A DNA stretch of 64,000 nt from Pseudomonadota bacterium (GTDB taxonomy: Bacteria > Pseudomonadota > Gammaproteobacteria > Burkholderiales > Sulfuriferulaceae): the NCBI GenBank assembly GCA_021801025.1, contig JAJYYK010000003.1, forward strand, positions 1 through 64,000, read 5' to 3'. Positions 8,277-16,608 of this stretch are shown here, in pieces. A program made the translations under genes and the position numbers. Within the stretch, counting starts at the first letter, position 1. Every line of letters starts with the position of its first letter. A model generated the notes under the pieces. That model was not told the origin of the DNA. It did not search any database and worked only from the letters and a program-made list of their open reading frames with translations.

Positions 8277-10130
8277 ATGCCTAAAGTATTTATCACCGAC
8301 CTCGTCTTGCGAGACGGTCATCAGTCACTCATCGCCACACGCATGCGCACCGAGCACATGCTGCCGATCTGTGCCAAACTCGACAACATTGGATTCTGGT
8401 CGCTGGAGGCATGGGGCGGCGCAACATTTGATGCCTGTGTTCGCTTCCTCAAGGAAGACCCTTGGGAGCGCCTGAGCCTGTTGCGCAAGGCCTTGCCCAA
8501 CACCCCAATACAAATGCTGTTGCGGGGACAAAACTTGCTGGGTTACCGGCATTACGCCGATGATGTGGTGCGTGCTTTTGTGACCAAAGCGGCCAACAAT
8601 GGCGTGGATGTATTCCGTGTTTTTGATGCGATGAATGATCTGCGCAATATGCGTGTGTCCATTGAATCAGTAAAACAAGCCGGGAAACATGCAGAAGGTG
8701 CCATTTCTTACACCACCAGCCCTGTCCATGACATTCCACATTTTGTCGAAATGGCCAAAGGCCTGGCGGACATGGGTTGTGACTCCATCGCCATTAAAGA
8801 CATGGCTGGTCTGCTCACGCCCAGTGTTGCTTTTGAATTGGTGGCTGCAATCCGTACCGCCACAGATTTACCGGTCCACAACCACAGCCATGCAACTTCG
8901 GGTCTCGCCAGCATGGTACATTTAAAAGCCATTGAAGCGGGAGCGTCGATTATCGACACCTGCATATCAGCCTTTTCAGAAGGCGCCAGCCACCCCACCA
9001 CCGAAAGCATGGTTGCTGCACTGGCTGGCACGCCGTATGACACGGGAATTAAACTTGCCGATCTGGAAGAAATTGCCGCCTATTTCCGTGAAATTCGTAA
9101 ACTGTATTGGCAATTTGAAAGCGATTTCACTGGCGTCGATCCTCGCGTACTCATCAGTCAGGTACCGGGCGGCATGATCTCAAACTTGTCAAATCAGCTC
9201 AAAGATCAGGGTTCGCTTGATCGCATGGACGAAGTGCTGGCAGAGATTCCGCGTGTACGCGCCGATTTGGGTTTTCCTCCGCTGGTCACGCCCACTTCGC
9301 AAATTGTAGGCAGCCAGGCCGTGCTCAACGTACTGACTGGCGAACGCTACAAGACCATTAGCAATGAGGTGAAATTATACATGCAAGGCCGCTACGGCAA
9401 ATCGCCTGCCCCAGTTAATGCCGAGATTCGTGCTTTGGCGATTGGTGACCAGACTGTCATCACCTGCCGCCCAGCGGATTTAATTGCTGATGAAATGGAC
9501 AAACTGCGCAGCGAAATTGAAGGTATCGCTCAATCAGAGGAAGATATCCTTACCTACGCCATGTTCCCTGAATTGGGACGTACTTTTTTACAAGAGCGCA
9601 ACGCCCACACACTGTCCCCCGAAGTGTTGTTACCGATCAGCGCAAAAGAAGCCAGCAACCAATCCAGCCGGTACGCTGCCAATGAATTCCGCGTCACTTT
9701 GCACGGAGAAACTTACCATATTCACTTAACCGGAACCGGGCATGGCTCGCAAACCGAACGTCCCTATTATGTGTCTGTTGATGGTGTGGCAGAAGAGGTG
9801 TTTGTCGAGGCACTGAACGAAGTAGAAATCAACGGTTCAGGCAGCAGTAACGGCAACGCACCACGCAATGCTAAAAAACCGGCTTCCGGTAGCCGCCCTC
9901 GCCCCACGCACCCGGGGCACGTCACCACAGCGATGCCAGGAACGATCGTTGACGTGCTGGTTAAAACAGGACAAAAGGTCAAAGCAGGTGATCCCGTACT
10001 GGTCATCGAAGCCATGAAAATGGAAAATGAAATACAAGCTTCTATTTCTGGCGTCATCATCAATCTGTTTGTCACCAAAGGCGATGCGGTGACCCCGGAT
10101 CAGGCGTTACTGGAAATTCAACCTGAATAG
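8277..10130 (+). CDS. pycB: Pyruvate carboxylase subunit B (carboxyltransferase plus biotinyl domain)
   Basis: This 617-residue protein has an N-terminal carboxyltransferase TIM barrel (LVLRDGHQSLIATRM at the start, metal-binding HNHSHAT near 200), a conserved PYC/OadA region, a Ser/Gly/Pro linker near 520-540, and a C-terminal biotinyl domain whose EAMKMEN motif carries the biotin-accepting Lys581. The protein is homologous to oxaloacetate decarboxylase alpha (OadA). The adjacent pycA, and no oadB or oadG in the window, favour ATP-driven pyruvate carboxylation over sodium-pumping decarboxylation. Confidence 0.87.
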   Translation: MPKVFITDLVLRDGHQSLIATRMRTEHMLPICAKLDNIGFWSLEAWGGATFDACVRFLKEDPWERLSLLRKALPNTPIQMLLRGQNLLGYRHYADDVVRAFVTKAANNGVDVFRVFDAMNDLRNMRVSIESVKQAGKHAEGAISYTTSPVHDIPHFVEMAKGLADMGCDSIAIKDMAGLLTPSVAFELVAAIRTATDLPVHNHSHATSGLASMVHLKAIEAGASIIDTCISAFSEGASHPTTESMVAALAGTPYDTGIKLADLEEIAAYFREIRKLYWQFESDFTGVDPRVLISQVPGGMISNLSNQLKDQGSLDRMDEVLAEIPRVRADLGFPPLVTPTSQIVGSQAVLNVLTGERYKTISNEVKLYMQGRYGKSPAPVNAEIRALAIGDQTVITCRPADLIADEMDKLRSEIEGIAQSEEDILTYAMFPELGRTFLQERNAHTLSPEVLLPISAKEASNQSSRYAANEFRVTLHGETYHIHLTGTGHGSQTERPYYVSVDGVAEEVFVEALNEVEINGSGSSNGNAPRNAKKPASGSRPRPTHPGHVTTAMPGTIVDVLVKTGQKVKAGDPVLVIEAMKMENEIQASISGVIINLFVTKGDAVTPDQALLEIQPE

Positions 10131-10140
10131 TGCAGGGATA

Positions 10141-10722
10141 ATGTTACTGGTTCTGGCCTCCACCTCGCCCTATCGCCGCCAGCTGTTGGAACGGCTGCGC
10201 GTGCCATTTGAGGTAATATCCCCTGAAGTGGATGAAACCGCCTTGCCGAATGAAACACCGCACGACGCGGCATTAAGACTGTCTGCACTCAAAGCCCGCG
10301 CCGTCGCAAGGCAGTTCCCCAATGCGCTGATTATCGGTTCGGACCAGATTGCCAGCTTAAACGGCCAACACTTGGGCAAACCCGGAAACCATGTTGCTGC
10401 AACGGCTCAGTTGCACCTCATGCGCGGCCAGGAGATGATTTTTCATACGGGCTTAAGTCTGTATAACAGCCAGATCAAACGTCTGCAAAGTCAAGTTATC
10501 CTGACCCGCGTACGCATTCGCAATCTGACTGACCAGCAAATTGAAAATTACCTCTTGCGCGACCAACCCTATGACTGCGCAGGCAGCGCACGGTCTGAAG
10601 GCTTGGGCATCGCCATCATGGACAACCTGAGTGGTGATGATCCCACCGCACTCATCGGCCTGCCACTGATTACACTGAACCAAATGTTGTTCAATGAAGG
10701 GTATGATGTACTCTCGCAATGA
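10141..10722 (+). CDS. maf: Maf-family nucleotide pyrophosphatase (YceF type)
   Basis: The 193-residue protein belongs to the Maf/HAM1-related family, which hydrolyses modified or non-canonical nucleoside triphosphates in the cytoplasm. It begins LVLASTSPYRRQLLERL, with EVDET following and the family motif IGSDQIA and CAGSARSEGLG further on. The Pro-Tyr-Arg-Arg start and GSDQIA are like E. coli YceF, which acts on m7GTP. It starts 10 bases after pycB. In enterobacteria yceF is beside yceD-rpmF; here it is near rpmF but separated by the pyc genes. Confidence 0.87.
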   Translation: MLLVLASTSPYRRQLLERLRVPFEVISPEVDETALPNETPHDAALRLSALKARAVARQFPNALIIGSDQIASLNGQHLGKPGNHVAATAQLHLMRGQEMIFHTGLSLYNSQIKRLQSQVILTRVRIRNLTDQQIENYLLRDQPYDCAGSARSEGLGIAIMDNLSGDDPTALIGLPLITLNQMLFNEGYDVLSQ

Positions 10723-10787
10723 GCGCCCTCAAATCGCCATGCCATTGATGCACTCCCATTTCAAACCTGCACACCAAAGGAATTGAT

Positions 10788-11210
10788 ATGTCCAGAAAAA
10801 ATTTGATGCTGCGCATTATCATCGCCCTGCTTGCGACGTTCGCAATTTACTGGTTTGCTTTCCGAACTGACCCCAAAGTTGCCGCGCTGAATCAAGCGAT
10901 AGAACAACAGGCCAGCCCGGCCTTAAAAGCCTACCCTTACAAATTTCGGGTTCTCAGCTTGAAACATGGTGTTGCTGAAATGAGCACGCCGCGCTCAGAA
11001 GCGATGCCCGTTACGCTCATGATTGGTACAATTGACCCCAGCTTGGCTGGCAAGGATCAAACCGATCCTGATTTTGTGGCAGCAGAAAAACAGATTGGTG
11101 CATTGCAAGCCGAGGCCAGACAAATTGTGGTTAGCCAACCCGGTGTCAAGCAGGTCACATGGAAACTGGATGAGGACTGGTTATCGGAACACAATATTTC
11201 AACGCCCTGA
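10788..11210 (+). CDS. Small membrane-anchored protein of unknown function
   Basis: The family is not recognised. The 140-residue protein starts with a basic stretch and one hydrophobic segment (residues about 7-25, LMLRIIIALLATFAIYWFAF), followed by a soluble, mixed-charge domain, so it is probably a periplasm-facing anchored protein. A good Shine-Dalgarno (AAAGGAATTGAT-ATG) supports the start. It is in the same direction as maf and selO with short gaps, but nothing ties it to their functions. Confidence 0.7.
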   Translation: MSRKNLMLRIIIALLATFAIYWFAFRTDPKVAALNQAIEQQASPALKAYPYKFRVLSLKHGVAEMSTPRSEAMPVTLMIGTIDPSLAGKDQTDPDFVAAEKQIGALQAEARQIVVSQPGVKQVTWKLDEDWLSEHNISTP

Positions 11211-11280
11211 GGGATAAAGACGAAGCTCATATTACAATGTGTTCTATTTGAAACTTTAATCAGGAGCAATATTCTCCGCC

Positions 11281-12744
11281 ATGTCCAGCCTGGAACAACT
11301 CACCCTTGCACAGCGTTATGCCAGCCTGCCTGCCACGCATTACTCACCGGTGCAACCCGAAGTGCTGCCGGACGCCAAACTGCTGCACTTTAACGTTCAG
11401 GCTGCCAAATTAATTGGCTTGTCAGCAGATCAGACTTTGCACCCTGATGCCGCTGAATATTTGTGTGGCAATCGCTTGCTGCCGGGCTCTCAACCGCTTG
11501 CTGCGTTATATGCCGGACACCAGTTTGGTTATTACGTCTCCCAATTGGGTGATGGTCGCGCCATGCTGCTTGGGGATGTCGCGGGCACAGAGGAAAGATG
11601 GGAGTTACAACTCAAGGGCAGCGGTCCTACGCCCTACTCCCGCCGCAGTGATGGTCGCGCGGTATTGCGTTCCAGCCTGCGTGAATACCTGTGCTCTGAA
11701 GCCATGCATGGCTTGGGCGTTCCCACTACGCGTGCGTTGTCTTTGGTGGGGAGTCCGCTGGAAGTGCGCCGCGAAACTGTAGAAACGGCGGCCGTCGTAT
11801 TGCGTATGAGCCCAAGCTTCGTGCGTTTTGGTTCATTTGAAGTATTTTATCATCGCGGTCAGCATGACAACTTGCGTGCCCTCGCCGATTTTGTGATCAC
11901 TCACCATTTTCCGCAATACGCCAATTCGCCCGAACCTTATCTCATGATGTTGCGCGAAATTGCGCAACGCACGGCGCACCTGATGGCGCACTGGCAAGCC
12001 GTGGGGTTTACACATGGCGTGATGAACACCGACAACATGTCCATACTCGGGCTGACGCTGGATTACGGCCCTTTTGGTTTTCTTGATCGTTACGAACCGG
12101 GCTTCGTGTGCAACCACTCGGACGAAATGGGTCGCTATGCCTTCGATCAACAACCCGATATTGCCGGCTGGAATTTAACTCGCCTGGCGCAAGCTTTATC
12201 GCCTTTAATTAATGAGACTGCAGCCAAAGAAGCCCTGCAAGATTATCCCGGACTGTTTGCCACCCACTACATTAATTTAATGAGTGCCAAACTTGGGTTG
12301 CCAGCACAACGAGAAAATGCCCGGCTCATTCTGCCCATGTTAGATACCCTGCACAAAAATCGGGTTGATTACAGCCTGTTTCTGCGCCGCCTGTGTGATT
12401 TTGACCCCGCACCAGACGCACTCAACGCCCCATTGCGCGACATGTTTCTGGATCGCACTGCCTTCGATGCCTGGGCGATCACCCATCGTGCTGCCCTGGC
12501 AAAACACCCCCAGGACATCACCGTACGGGCAGGCGCCATGCGCGCCGTCAATCCAAAATTCATTTTGCGTAACTATCTGGCTGAAAACGCCATACGCGCG
12601 GTACGTGACAACCAGGACAACGGTGAAATTGAGCGTTTAATCACCCTGCTGCACGCCCCCTTCGACGAGCACCCCGGCATGGAAGCCTATGCCGCAGAAC
12701 CTCCCGAATGGGCGCATCATCTGGAACTGAGCTGTTCTTCATAG
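11281..12744 (+). CDS. selO: Protein adenylyltransferase SelO (YdiU)
   Basis: SelO is a pseudokinase-fold enzyme that transfers AMP to Ser/Thr/Tyr side chains of target proteins and is linked to redox stress. The 487-residue protein has YAGHQFGYYVSQLGDGRA near the N-terminus, the ELQLKGSGPTPYSRRSDGRAV block with the nucleotide-binding lysine, and the active-site segment GVMNTDNMSILGLTLDYGP with catalytic Asn and Asp. The C-terminus lacks a Cys/Sec tail: it ends LSCSS, so a cysteine is close to the end but not in the eukaryotic Sec position. Length fits the bacterial family. Confidence 0.94.
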   Translation: MSSLEQLTLAQRYASLPATHYSPVQPEVLPDAKLLHFNVQAAKLIGLSADQTLHPDAAEYLCGNRLLPGSQPLAALYAGHQFGYYVSQLGDGRAMLLGDVAGTEERWELQLKGSGPTPYSRRSDGRAVLRSSLREYLCSEAMHGLGVPTTRALSLVGSPLEVRRETVETAAVVLRMSPSFVRFGSFEVFYHRGQHDNLRALADFVITHHFPQYANSPEPYLMMLREIAQRTAHLMAHWQAVGFTHGVMNTDNMSILGLTLDYGPFGFLDRYEPGFVCNHSDEMGRYAFDQQPDIAGWNLTRLAQALSPLINETAAKEALQDYPGLFATHYINLMSAKLGLPAQRENARLILPMLDTLHKNRVDYSLFLRRLCDFDPAPDALNAPLRDMFLDRTAFDAWAITHRAALAKHPQDITVRAGAMRAVNPKFILRNYLAENAIRAVRDNQDNGEIERLITLLHAPFDEHPGMEAYAAEPPEWAHHLELSCSS

Positions 12745-12774
12745 CCGTCAGTATTTTACCTTGTGTTTTTACGG

Positions 12775-13323
12775 TTAAAACCAGATTTCCGGGTACTTTC
12801 TTGTCGCCGGGATATTATTCACCAGGACAGCCACCACTAAAAGGATCAATGGACCCAGTGTCGCGGGCATAATCACATACCAGAATCCCAGTTTGTGCAG
12901 CGCTGCCGAACCGATCACGGCGTTTAAGGCCGTGGCGCCGCCCGGTGGATGTAAAGTCCGTGTGAAATGCATGGTGGCAATGGCACTGGCAACCGCGATG
13001 GCTTGTGCAAGCGCGGGGTATGGGTGAAACAGTTTCCAGCAAATAACCCCAACGATGGCCGAGACAAAATGCCCGCCCACCAGATTACGCGGTTGCGCCA
13101 AAGGACTGCGTACTGCGCCGTAAACCAGCACGGCTGAAGCGCCAAAAGAAGCAATCATCAGTGATAAATCGGTGCCCGCAAAAAAAAGGTGGTCCAACCA
13201 GGCCACAACCGCAATGCCACAAAACCCGCCTATCCAGGACCAGATAATTTCGGAATTATTGACCCTTGGTAAATGGGTGTGTGTACTACCCCTCATTTTC
13301 TGAAAATATTCAGGAACTTTCAT
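12775..13323 (-). CDS. HPP-family integral membrane protein
   Basis: The 182-residue protein has four predicted hydrophobic segments and the family signature LHPPGGATALNA in its second half. HPP proteins are inner-membrane proteins; some members have been linked to nitrite transport in chloroplasts and cyanobacteria. Many homologues carry a fused CBS-domain tail. Here the next gene upstream on the same strand encodes a separate twin-CBS protein, so the pair looks like a split HPP-CBS system. It lies downstream of an NO-response region. Confidence 0.87.
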   Translation of the reverse strand: MKVPEYFQKMRGSTHTHLPRVNNSEIIWSWIGGFCGIAVVAWLDHLFFAGTDLSLMIASFGASAVLVYGAVRSPLAQPRNLVGGHFVSAIVGVICWKLFHPYPALAQAIAVASAIATMHFTRTLHPPGGATALNAVIGSAALHKLGFWYVIMPATLGPLILLVVAVLVNNIPATRKYPEIWF

Positions 13324-13432
13324 TTATTTTCCTTGTTATCAATATGCTTGGGTGTTTTGTTTATCCCCATCAATTCATTAGCCCGCCATGTCCACACAAG
13401 CGAAAATTCCGCAAAAAACGTCCGGTGAATGT

Positions 13433-13466
13433 GATAAAACAACGATGGTATTGATACTGTTTTATC
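13433..13466. repeat. 9-bp inverted repeat between CBS and HPP genes
   Basis: GATAAAACA ... TGTTTTATC with a 16-base spacer. It could be an operator or a hairpin. No T-run follows on either strand. Confidence 0.35.
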
Positions 13467-13560
13467 CCAATGAATTCTCAAGAATATTACTGTTTTTACG
13501 ACAAATTAAATCTATTATGCCCGTTGTCATAGCGTGCATGCCATGCATTACCTCAACCAG

Positions 13561-14193
13561 CTAACCCGTTATCAGCTTCCATGCACAAATAAAATCTTTG
13601 CGCATCAACAAACCCAGCAGATGGTTATCGGTATCGATGATGGGCATACTGCGCCGATCATGCAAATAAAATGCGTGAACAATTTCACCGAAACTGGCGG
13701 TCTCGCTCACCGTGATAGCGGGTGCAGTCATGATGGCACTGACAGATGTTTCGTGATAAACATGATTAAAGTCAAATGCATTGTCTGCCATGTTGAGTAA
13801 TATTTCGAGAAAAGTATTGGCTTTGTGCCAGCGTAAAAAATCGGTATCGGTCAGTATGCCCACTACGCAACCGTTTGCATCCAGCACGGGCAAGGATTTG
13901 AAGTCGGATCGAATAAGAATAGCCGCAGCTTGATCAAGTGGCATGTCTGCCAGGAGGGGCTCATTCACCACCCGCATCAGATTTTTGGGTTGGATTTTAG
14001 TGAGCAGGCGCTCTATGGCATGGTGATAAGCCAAGTGATAGAGTTCACGAAAATCTTCGGTGGTAATGTCGATGTAGCCAGAAATATGCTGCATGGCATC
14101 AATGATGTCCGTATCTGACAACTCAACCTCCAGAATTTCATTGTTGTGGGTACATCTGTTCGAGTTAGTTATATTTTCCATAGGCGATCTCAT
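13561..14193 (-). CDS. Twin CBS-domain protein
   Basis: This 210-residue soluble protein has an N-terminal alpha-helical stretch and two CBS domains (about residues 75-130 and 140-205; motifs SLPVLDANGCVVGILTDTDFL and SMPIIDTDNHLLGLLMRKDF). CBS pairs bind adenine nucleotides and often gate a partner protein. The partner is probably the HPP membrane protein encoded next, since HPP and CBS are fused in many bacteria. The start ATG overlaps the stop of the small upstream frame (14190). A Dnr-type box lies upstream at 14517. Confidence 0.87.
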   Translation of the reverse strand: MRSPMENITNSNRCTHNNEILEVELSDTDIIDAMQHISGYIDITTEDFRELYHLAYHHAIERLLTKIQPKNLMRVVNEPLLADMPLDQAAAILIRSDFKSLPVLDANGCVVGILTDTDFLRWHKANTFLEILLNMADNAFDFNHVYHETSVSAIMTAPAITVSETASFGEIVHAFYLHDRRSMPIIDTDNHLLGLLMRKDFICAWKLITG

Positions 14194-14387
14194 GTATTGT
14201 CGACATGATCAAAGTCACTGAACATGTTCGCACTTGCAGAGGATGCTGCGGCCTGCACTGCTTCAACGGGCGTGCCGCGCGACAAACCAAAATACTGGGT
14301 TTTACAATCACTCGTCAGGCTGGCTGGTGTATTTTCGTCCGCAAAAGCAAAAACTGCAGCAGCATCAATTAATGTCATCACCGTCAA
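14190..14387 (-). CDS. Possible small exported protein
   Basis: The family is not recognised. The frame encodes 65 residues from the ATG; its first 20 residues are hydrophobic (VMTLIDAAAVFAFA) and resemble a signal peptide, and the tail holds one cysteine and a GLSRGTPVEAVQAA motif. In-frame GTG and TTG codons lie just upstream, and a good Shine-Dalgarno (GGAG) near 14416 serves an ATGATG in another frame, so a frameshift may separate the native start from this body. It overlaps the CBS gene by four bases, which suggests coupling. Confidence 0.4.
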   Translation of the reverse strand: MTVMTLIDAAAVFAFADENTPASLTSDCKTQYFGLSRGTPVEAVQAAASSASANMFSDFDHVDNT

Positions 14388-14516
14388 GGCGATGGCAACC
14401 GTGTGTGTGACCCCCTGTCCATCATGATAAGTGACTCCTGTTAAATGTGTGATCCATTTCCGGCTTCAATTGCATCCATACCGGCTGCAGTCTACCAGAC
14501 AGATTGCCCCCTATCC

Positions 14517-14530
14517 TTGACTCAGGTCAA
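14517..14530 (-). promoter_or_regulatory. Dnr/FNR-type binding site
   Basis: TTGACTCAGGTCAA is a perfect TTGAC-N4-GTCAA palindrome of the Crp/Fnr (Dnr, NnrR) type. It lies upstream of the small protein, CBS and HPP genes on the minus strand. A box centred at -41.5 would put the transcription start near 14482. Confidence 0.6.
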
Positions 14531-14602
14531 GAATGGTAAAGTTTCGCTGCACACCTGAAGAATGAATCTGTCACGATGCCTCAGGCTCGACCAGACCTGA
14601 GG

Positions 14603-15904
14603 CTACGTTGAATTAGTCAGCGTGGCATATCGCGTTCGATACTGCCACGCTGCGCCTAACAAATTGCGCCACAACAATACACCTGATACACCCATTGCCA
14701 GCGCAGAGGGATAAATCAGTACCGGCCAAACGAGACTGCTCAAAAGTCCCAGCAAACTCGCGAGGTACACAAGCATCTGACGGTGGGCATGACGGTCTAA
14801 AATGAGTTGTTTCATATTTGGTGCAAACTGCCCTTTTGGCAGGCGACTTTGGAGATGAAACCAAACCAGAAAAGGAATAATTTTATACAGCATACCTTGT
14901 ACCAAAGCGGTAACAAAACCGTATAAAAACAGGATACCCAATAAAATTGAGGAATGAGACCAAGATGGCATCACTTGTAGAACAACCCATACGCCACAAG
15001 CAATCAGCAAGCTGAAAAGCCCAATACGCCAGAATTGTTGTGTCGCATCAAAAATTTTTCGGCGTCTTTTGTATTGCAACCATAAAGTCACTGTCGCAAA
15101 CAATGACAAACACATGGCGAGCATCAAACCGAACACGGTATGCCACCATACTGATCCAGCGACGGACAGCCAGCCCGTCACCGACCATGCGCCCAACAAT
15201 CCGCACAACGCGCCGCCTAACCAGCGTGTGATGCGTGCAGGATAGGCAGGTGTTAACAGAAACATCGGCACAACCTGATAAGAAATGCCAATAATCAGCC
15301 CACCCATCCATCCGACCAACCCCCAAGCCTGATGCATGGCAATGAATGACGTGACCACCAAACTGAAATCGCCGCTCAGGGTGCCAGCCAATGCGATACC
15401 CAATGTAAAAGCGAACAAAAAGGATAACAAGGCATAAGCCATGCTCAATACAGTGGCGTGTCGCATCGGCGCACGCGCCAGGCTGTATGCGCTGACCCAT
15501 AAGAAAAGGCCGATTGCCGCGCTGAGCAGCCCAACCCCTGTCCGAAGCAGAATGACGCCCCAACCGTACAAACCCAAAGCAAGACAAACCGTACCCAGCA
15601 GCCAGGACAGATGAATGACTCTGGCGATGCCTTGTACACGTGGCACGGGAGAACCCACGACGACAGGCAGCATTTGCAGCAATGCGCCAGCCATCGTCAT
15701 CGACAAAAACCCCAATGTCAGCAGGTGCGTGACAGCAAGCAAGGTACCAGACCAGCGAGATACCCACACTTGGGTTCCTGCATGCAACAACAGCACGGCG
15801 ATGCCAACGAGAAAAAATGGCGCGGTCAGAAAAAAACGAAACGGGGCATTGATTGGCGGCGCCTGATCCATAGAGAGGCTTGTCATGGTTTGACTCATCG
15901 CCAT
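14603..15904 (-). CDS. Polytopic membrane protein related to NnrS / haem-copper oxidase subunit I
   Basis: The 433-residue protein has about 12 hydrophobic segments. Conserved histidines sit in membrane segments, for example VTHLLTLGFLSMTMAGALLQMLPVV near residue 60 and the MHQAWGLVGWMGG region, a layout shared by NnrS-like and oxidase-subunit-I-like proteins that bind haem. It is the last gene of the NO-response series and its start overlaps the DUF2249 stop. A role in NO stress or respiration is inferred from neighbours. Confidence 0.72.
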   Translation of the reverse strand: MAMSQTMTSLSMDQAPPINAPFRFFLTAPFFLVGIAVLLLHAGTQVWVSRWSGTLLAVTHLLTLGFLSMTMAGALLQMLPVVVGSPVPRVQGIARVIHLSWLLGTVCLALGLYGWGVILLRTGVGLLSAAIGLFLWVSAYSLARAPMRHATVLSMAYALLSFLFAFTLGIALAGTLSGDFSLVVTSFIAMHQAWGLVGWMGGLIIGISYQVVPMFLLTPAYPARITRWLGGALCGLLGAWSVTGWLSVAGSVWWHTVFGLMLAMCLSLFATVTLWLQYKRRRKIFDATQQFWRIGLFSLLIACGVWVVLQVMPSWSHSSILLGILFLYGFVTALVQGMLYKIIPFLVWFHLQSRLPKGQFAPNMKQLILDRHAHRQMLVYLASLLGLLSSLVWPVLIYPSALAMGVSGVLLWRNLLGAAWQYRTRYATLTNST

Positions 15905-16119
15905 ATACAGATTTCATAATAGTCATCAGCGCCAATTTTCGTGGCGTAATGGTAGCCTTCGTCTTGCAGAATACCGTAGAGTGGAAAAGGTTCACGGTCA
16001 ATCAGCAGGCAAAGCCGATCCACACTGGACAAGTTTTCCAATGCCTGCAATGCGCGCGTCAATGGTTCGGGCGGCGCCAGCCCCCGAACATCAAGATGAA
16101 TACCATGCTTCATCGACAC
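15895..16119 (-). CDS. DUF2249-domain protein
   Basis: This 74-residue TusA-like domain begins with HLDVRGLAPPEPLTRALQAL, the family signature, and has the acidic tail DDYYEICI. DUF2249 domains are often found beside or fused to hemerythrin domains in denitrification and NO-stress loci, as here. The start may be the GTG at 16119 or the ATG at 16113. It lies just after the hemerythrin gene and overlaps the following membrane-protein gene. Confidence 0.82.
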   Translation of the reverse strand: MSMKHGIHLDVRGLAPPEPLTRALQALENLSSVDRLCLLIDREPFPLYGILQDEGYHYATKIGADDYYEICIWR

Positions 16120-16120
16120 C

Positions 16121-16567
16121 TCATGACTGTGCGCTTGAGGCAGTCTGCATGTACCCGATTAATTCTGTCACCTGCCCACTCAACATTTGATCTGACATCG
16201 GATAAAGCACTTGCTCCTCTTTGATATTATGTTGTTGCAGCAGAATCAACAAGGTCTCTGCAACCCCCGAATATTCTGTTTCATCCTGTGCACGCATGGC
16301 AGCTACCATGCGTGCACACAACCCAAGCATTTGTTCATGCTCCATACGCATCATGCGAGTGGGGCCCATCATATTACCGGTAAACTGTTCAAATGCCGGA
16401 AACAATACCTTCTCCTCCATGGAAAAATGGCGTGTTAAGGCAGAATGAAACTGAGAAAAATTTTCCTGGATCAATACCCAATCCGGCTTTGCTGACACTT
16501 CTGCTCCGGCAAAAAAATGATCGCAACGGCGATGGTCGGCCGTAAGAAACTGGCTAATTGTATTCAT
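16121..16567 (-). CDS. Hemerythrin-like domain protein
   Basis: The 148-residue four-helix protein carries the iron-ligand pattern of hemerythrins: DHRRCDHFF, HSALTRHFSMEEKVLFPAFE, MEHEQML and HNIKEEQVLYP. Such proteins bind a di-iron centre and sense or scavenge O2 or NO, or repair iron-sulfur centres. The ATG at 16567 has a good Shine-Dalgarno (AGGAG). It lies between nnrS and DUF2249. Confidence 0.87.
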   Translation of the reverse strand: MNTISQFLTADHRRCDHFFAGAEVSAKPDWVLIQENFSQFHSALTRHFSMEEKVLFPAFEQFTGNMMGPTRMMRMEHEQMLGLCARMVAAMRAQDETEYSGVAETLLILLQQHNIKEEQVLYPMSDQMLSGQVTELIGYMQTASSAQS

Positions 16568-16608
16568 ACACACTCCTGAAATAATAAGATCAAATTGGAT
16601 CAATACCG

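Noticed and set aside
13433-13466. Inverted repeat taken as a terminator of the CBS gene
   Set aside because: No T-run on either strand and it lies about 100 bases past the stop; left as an unassigned repeat.
15048-16001. Long alternative frame on the minus strand inside the NnrS-like gene region
   Set aside because: It is a shadow frame; the overlapping frame gives a coherent 12-segment membrane protein and proper overlap with neighbours.
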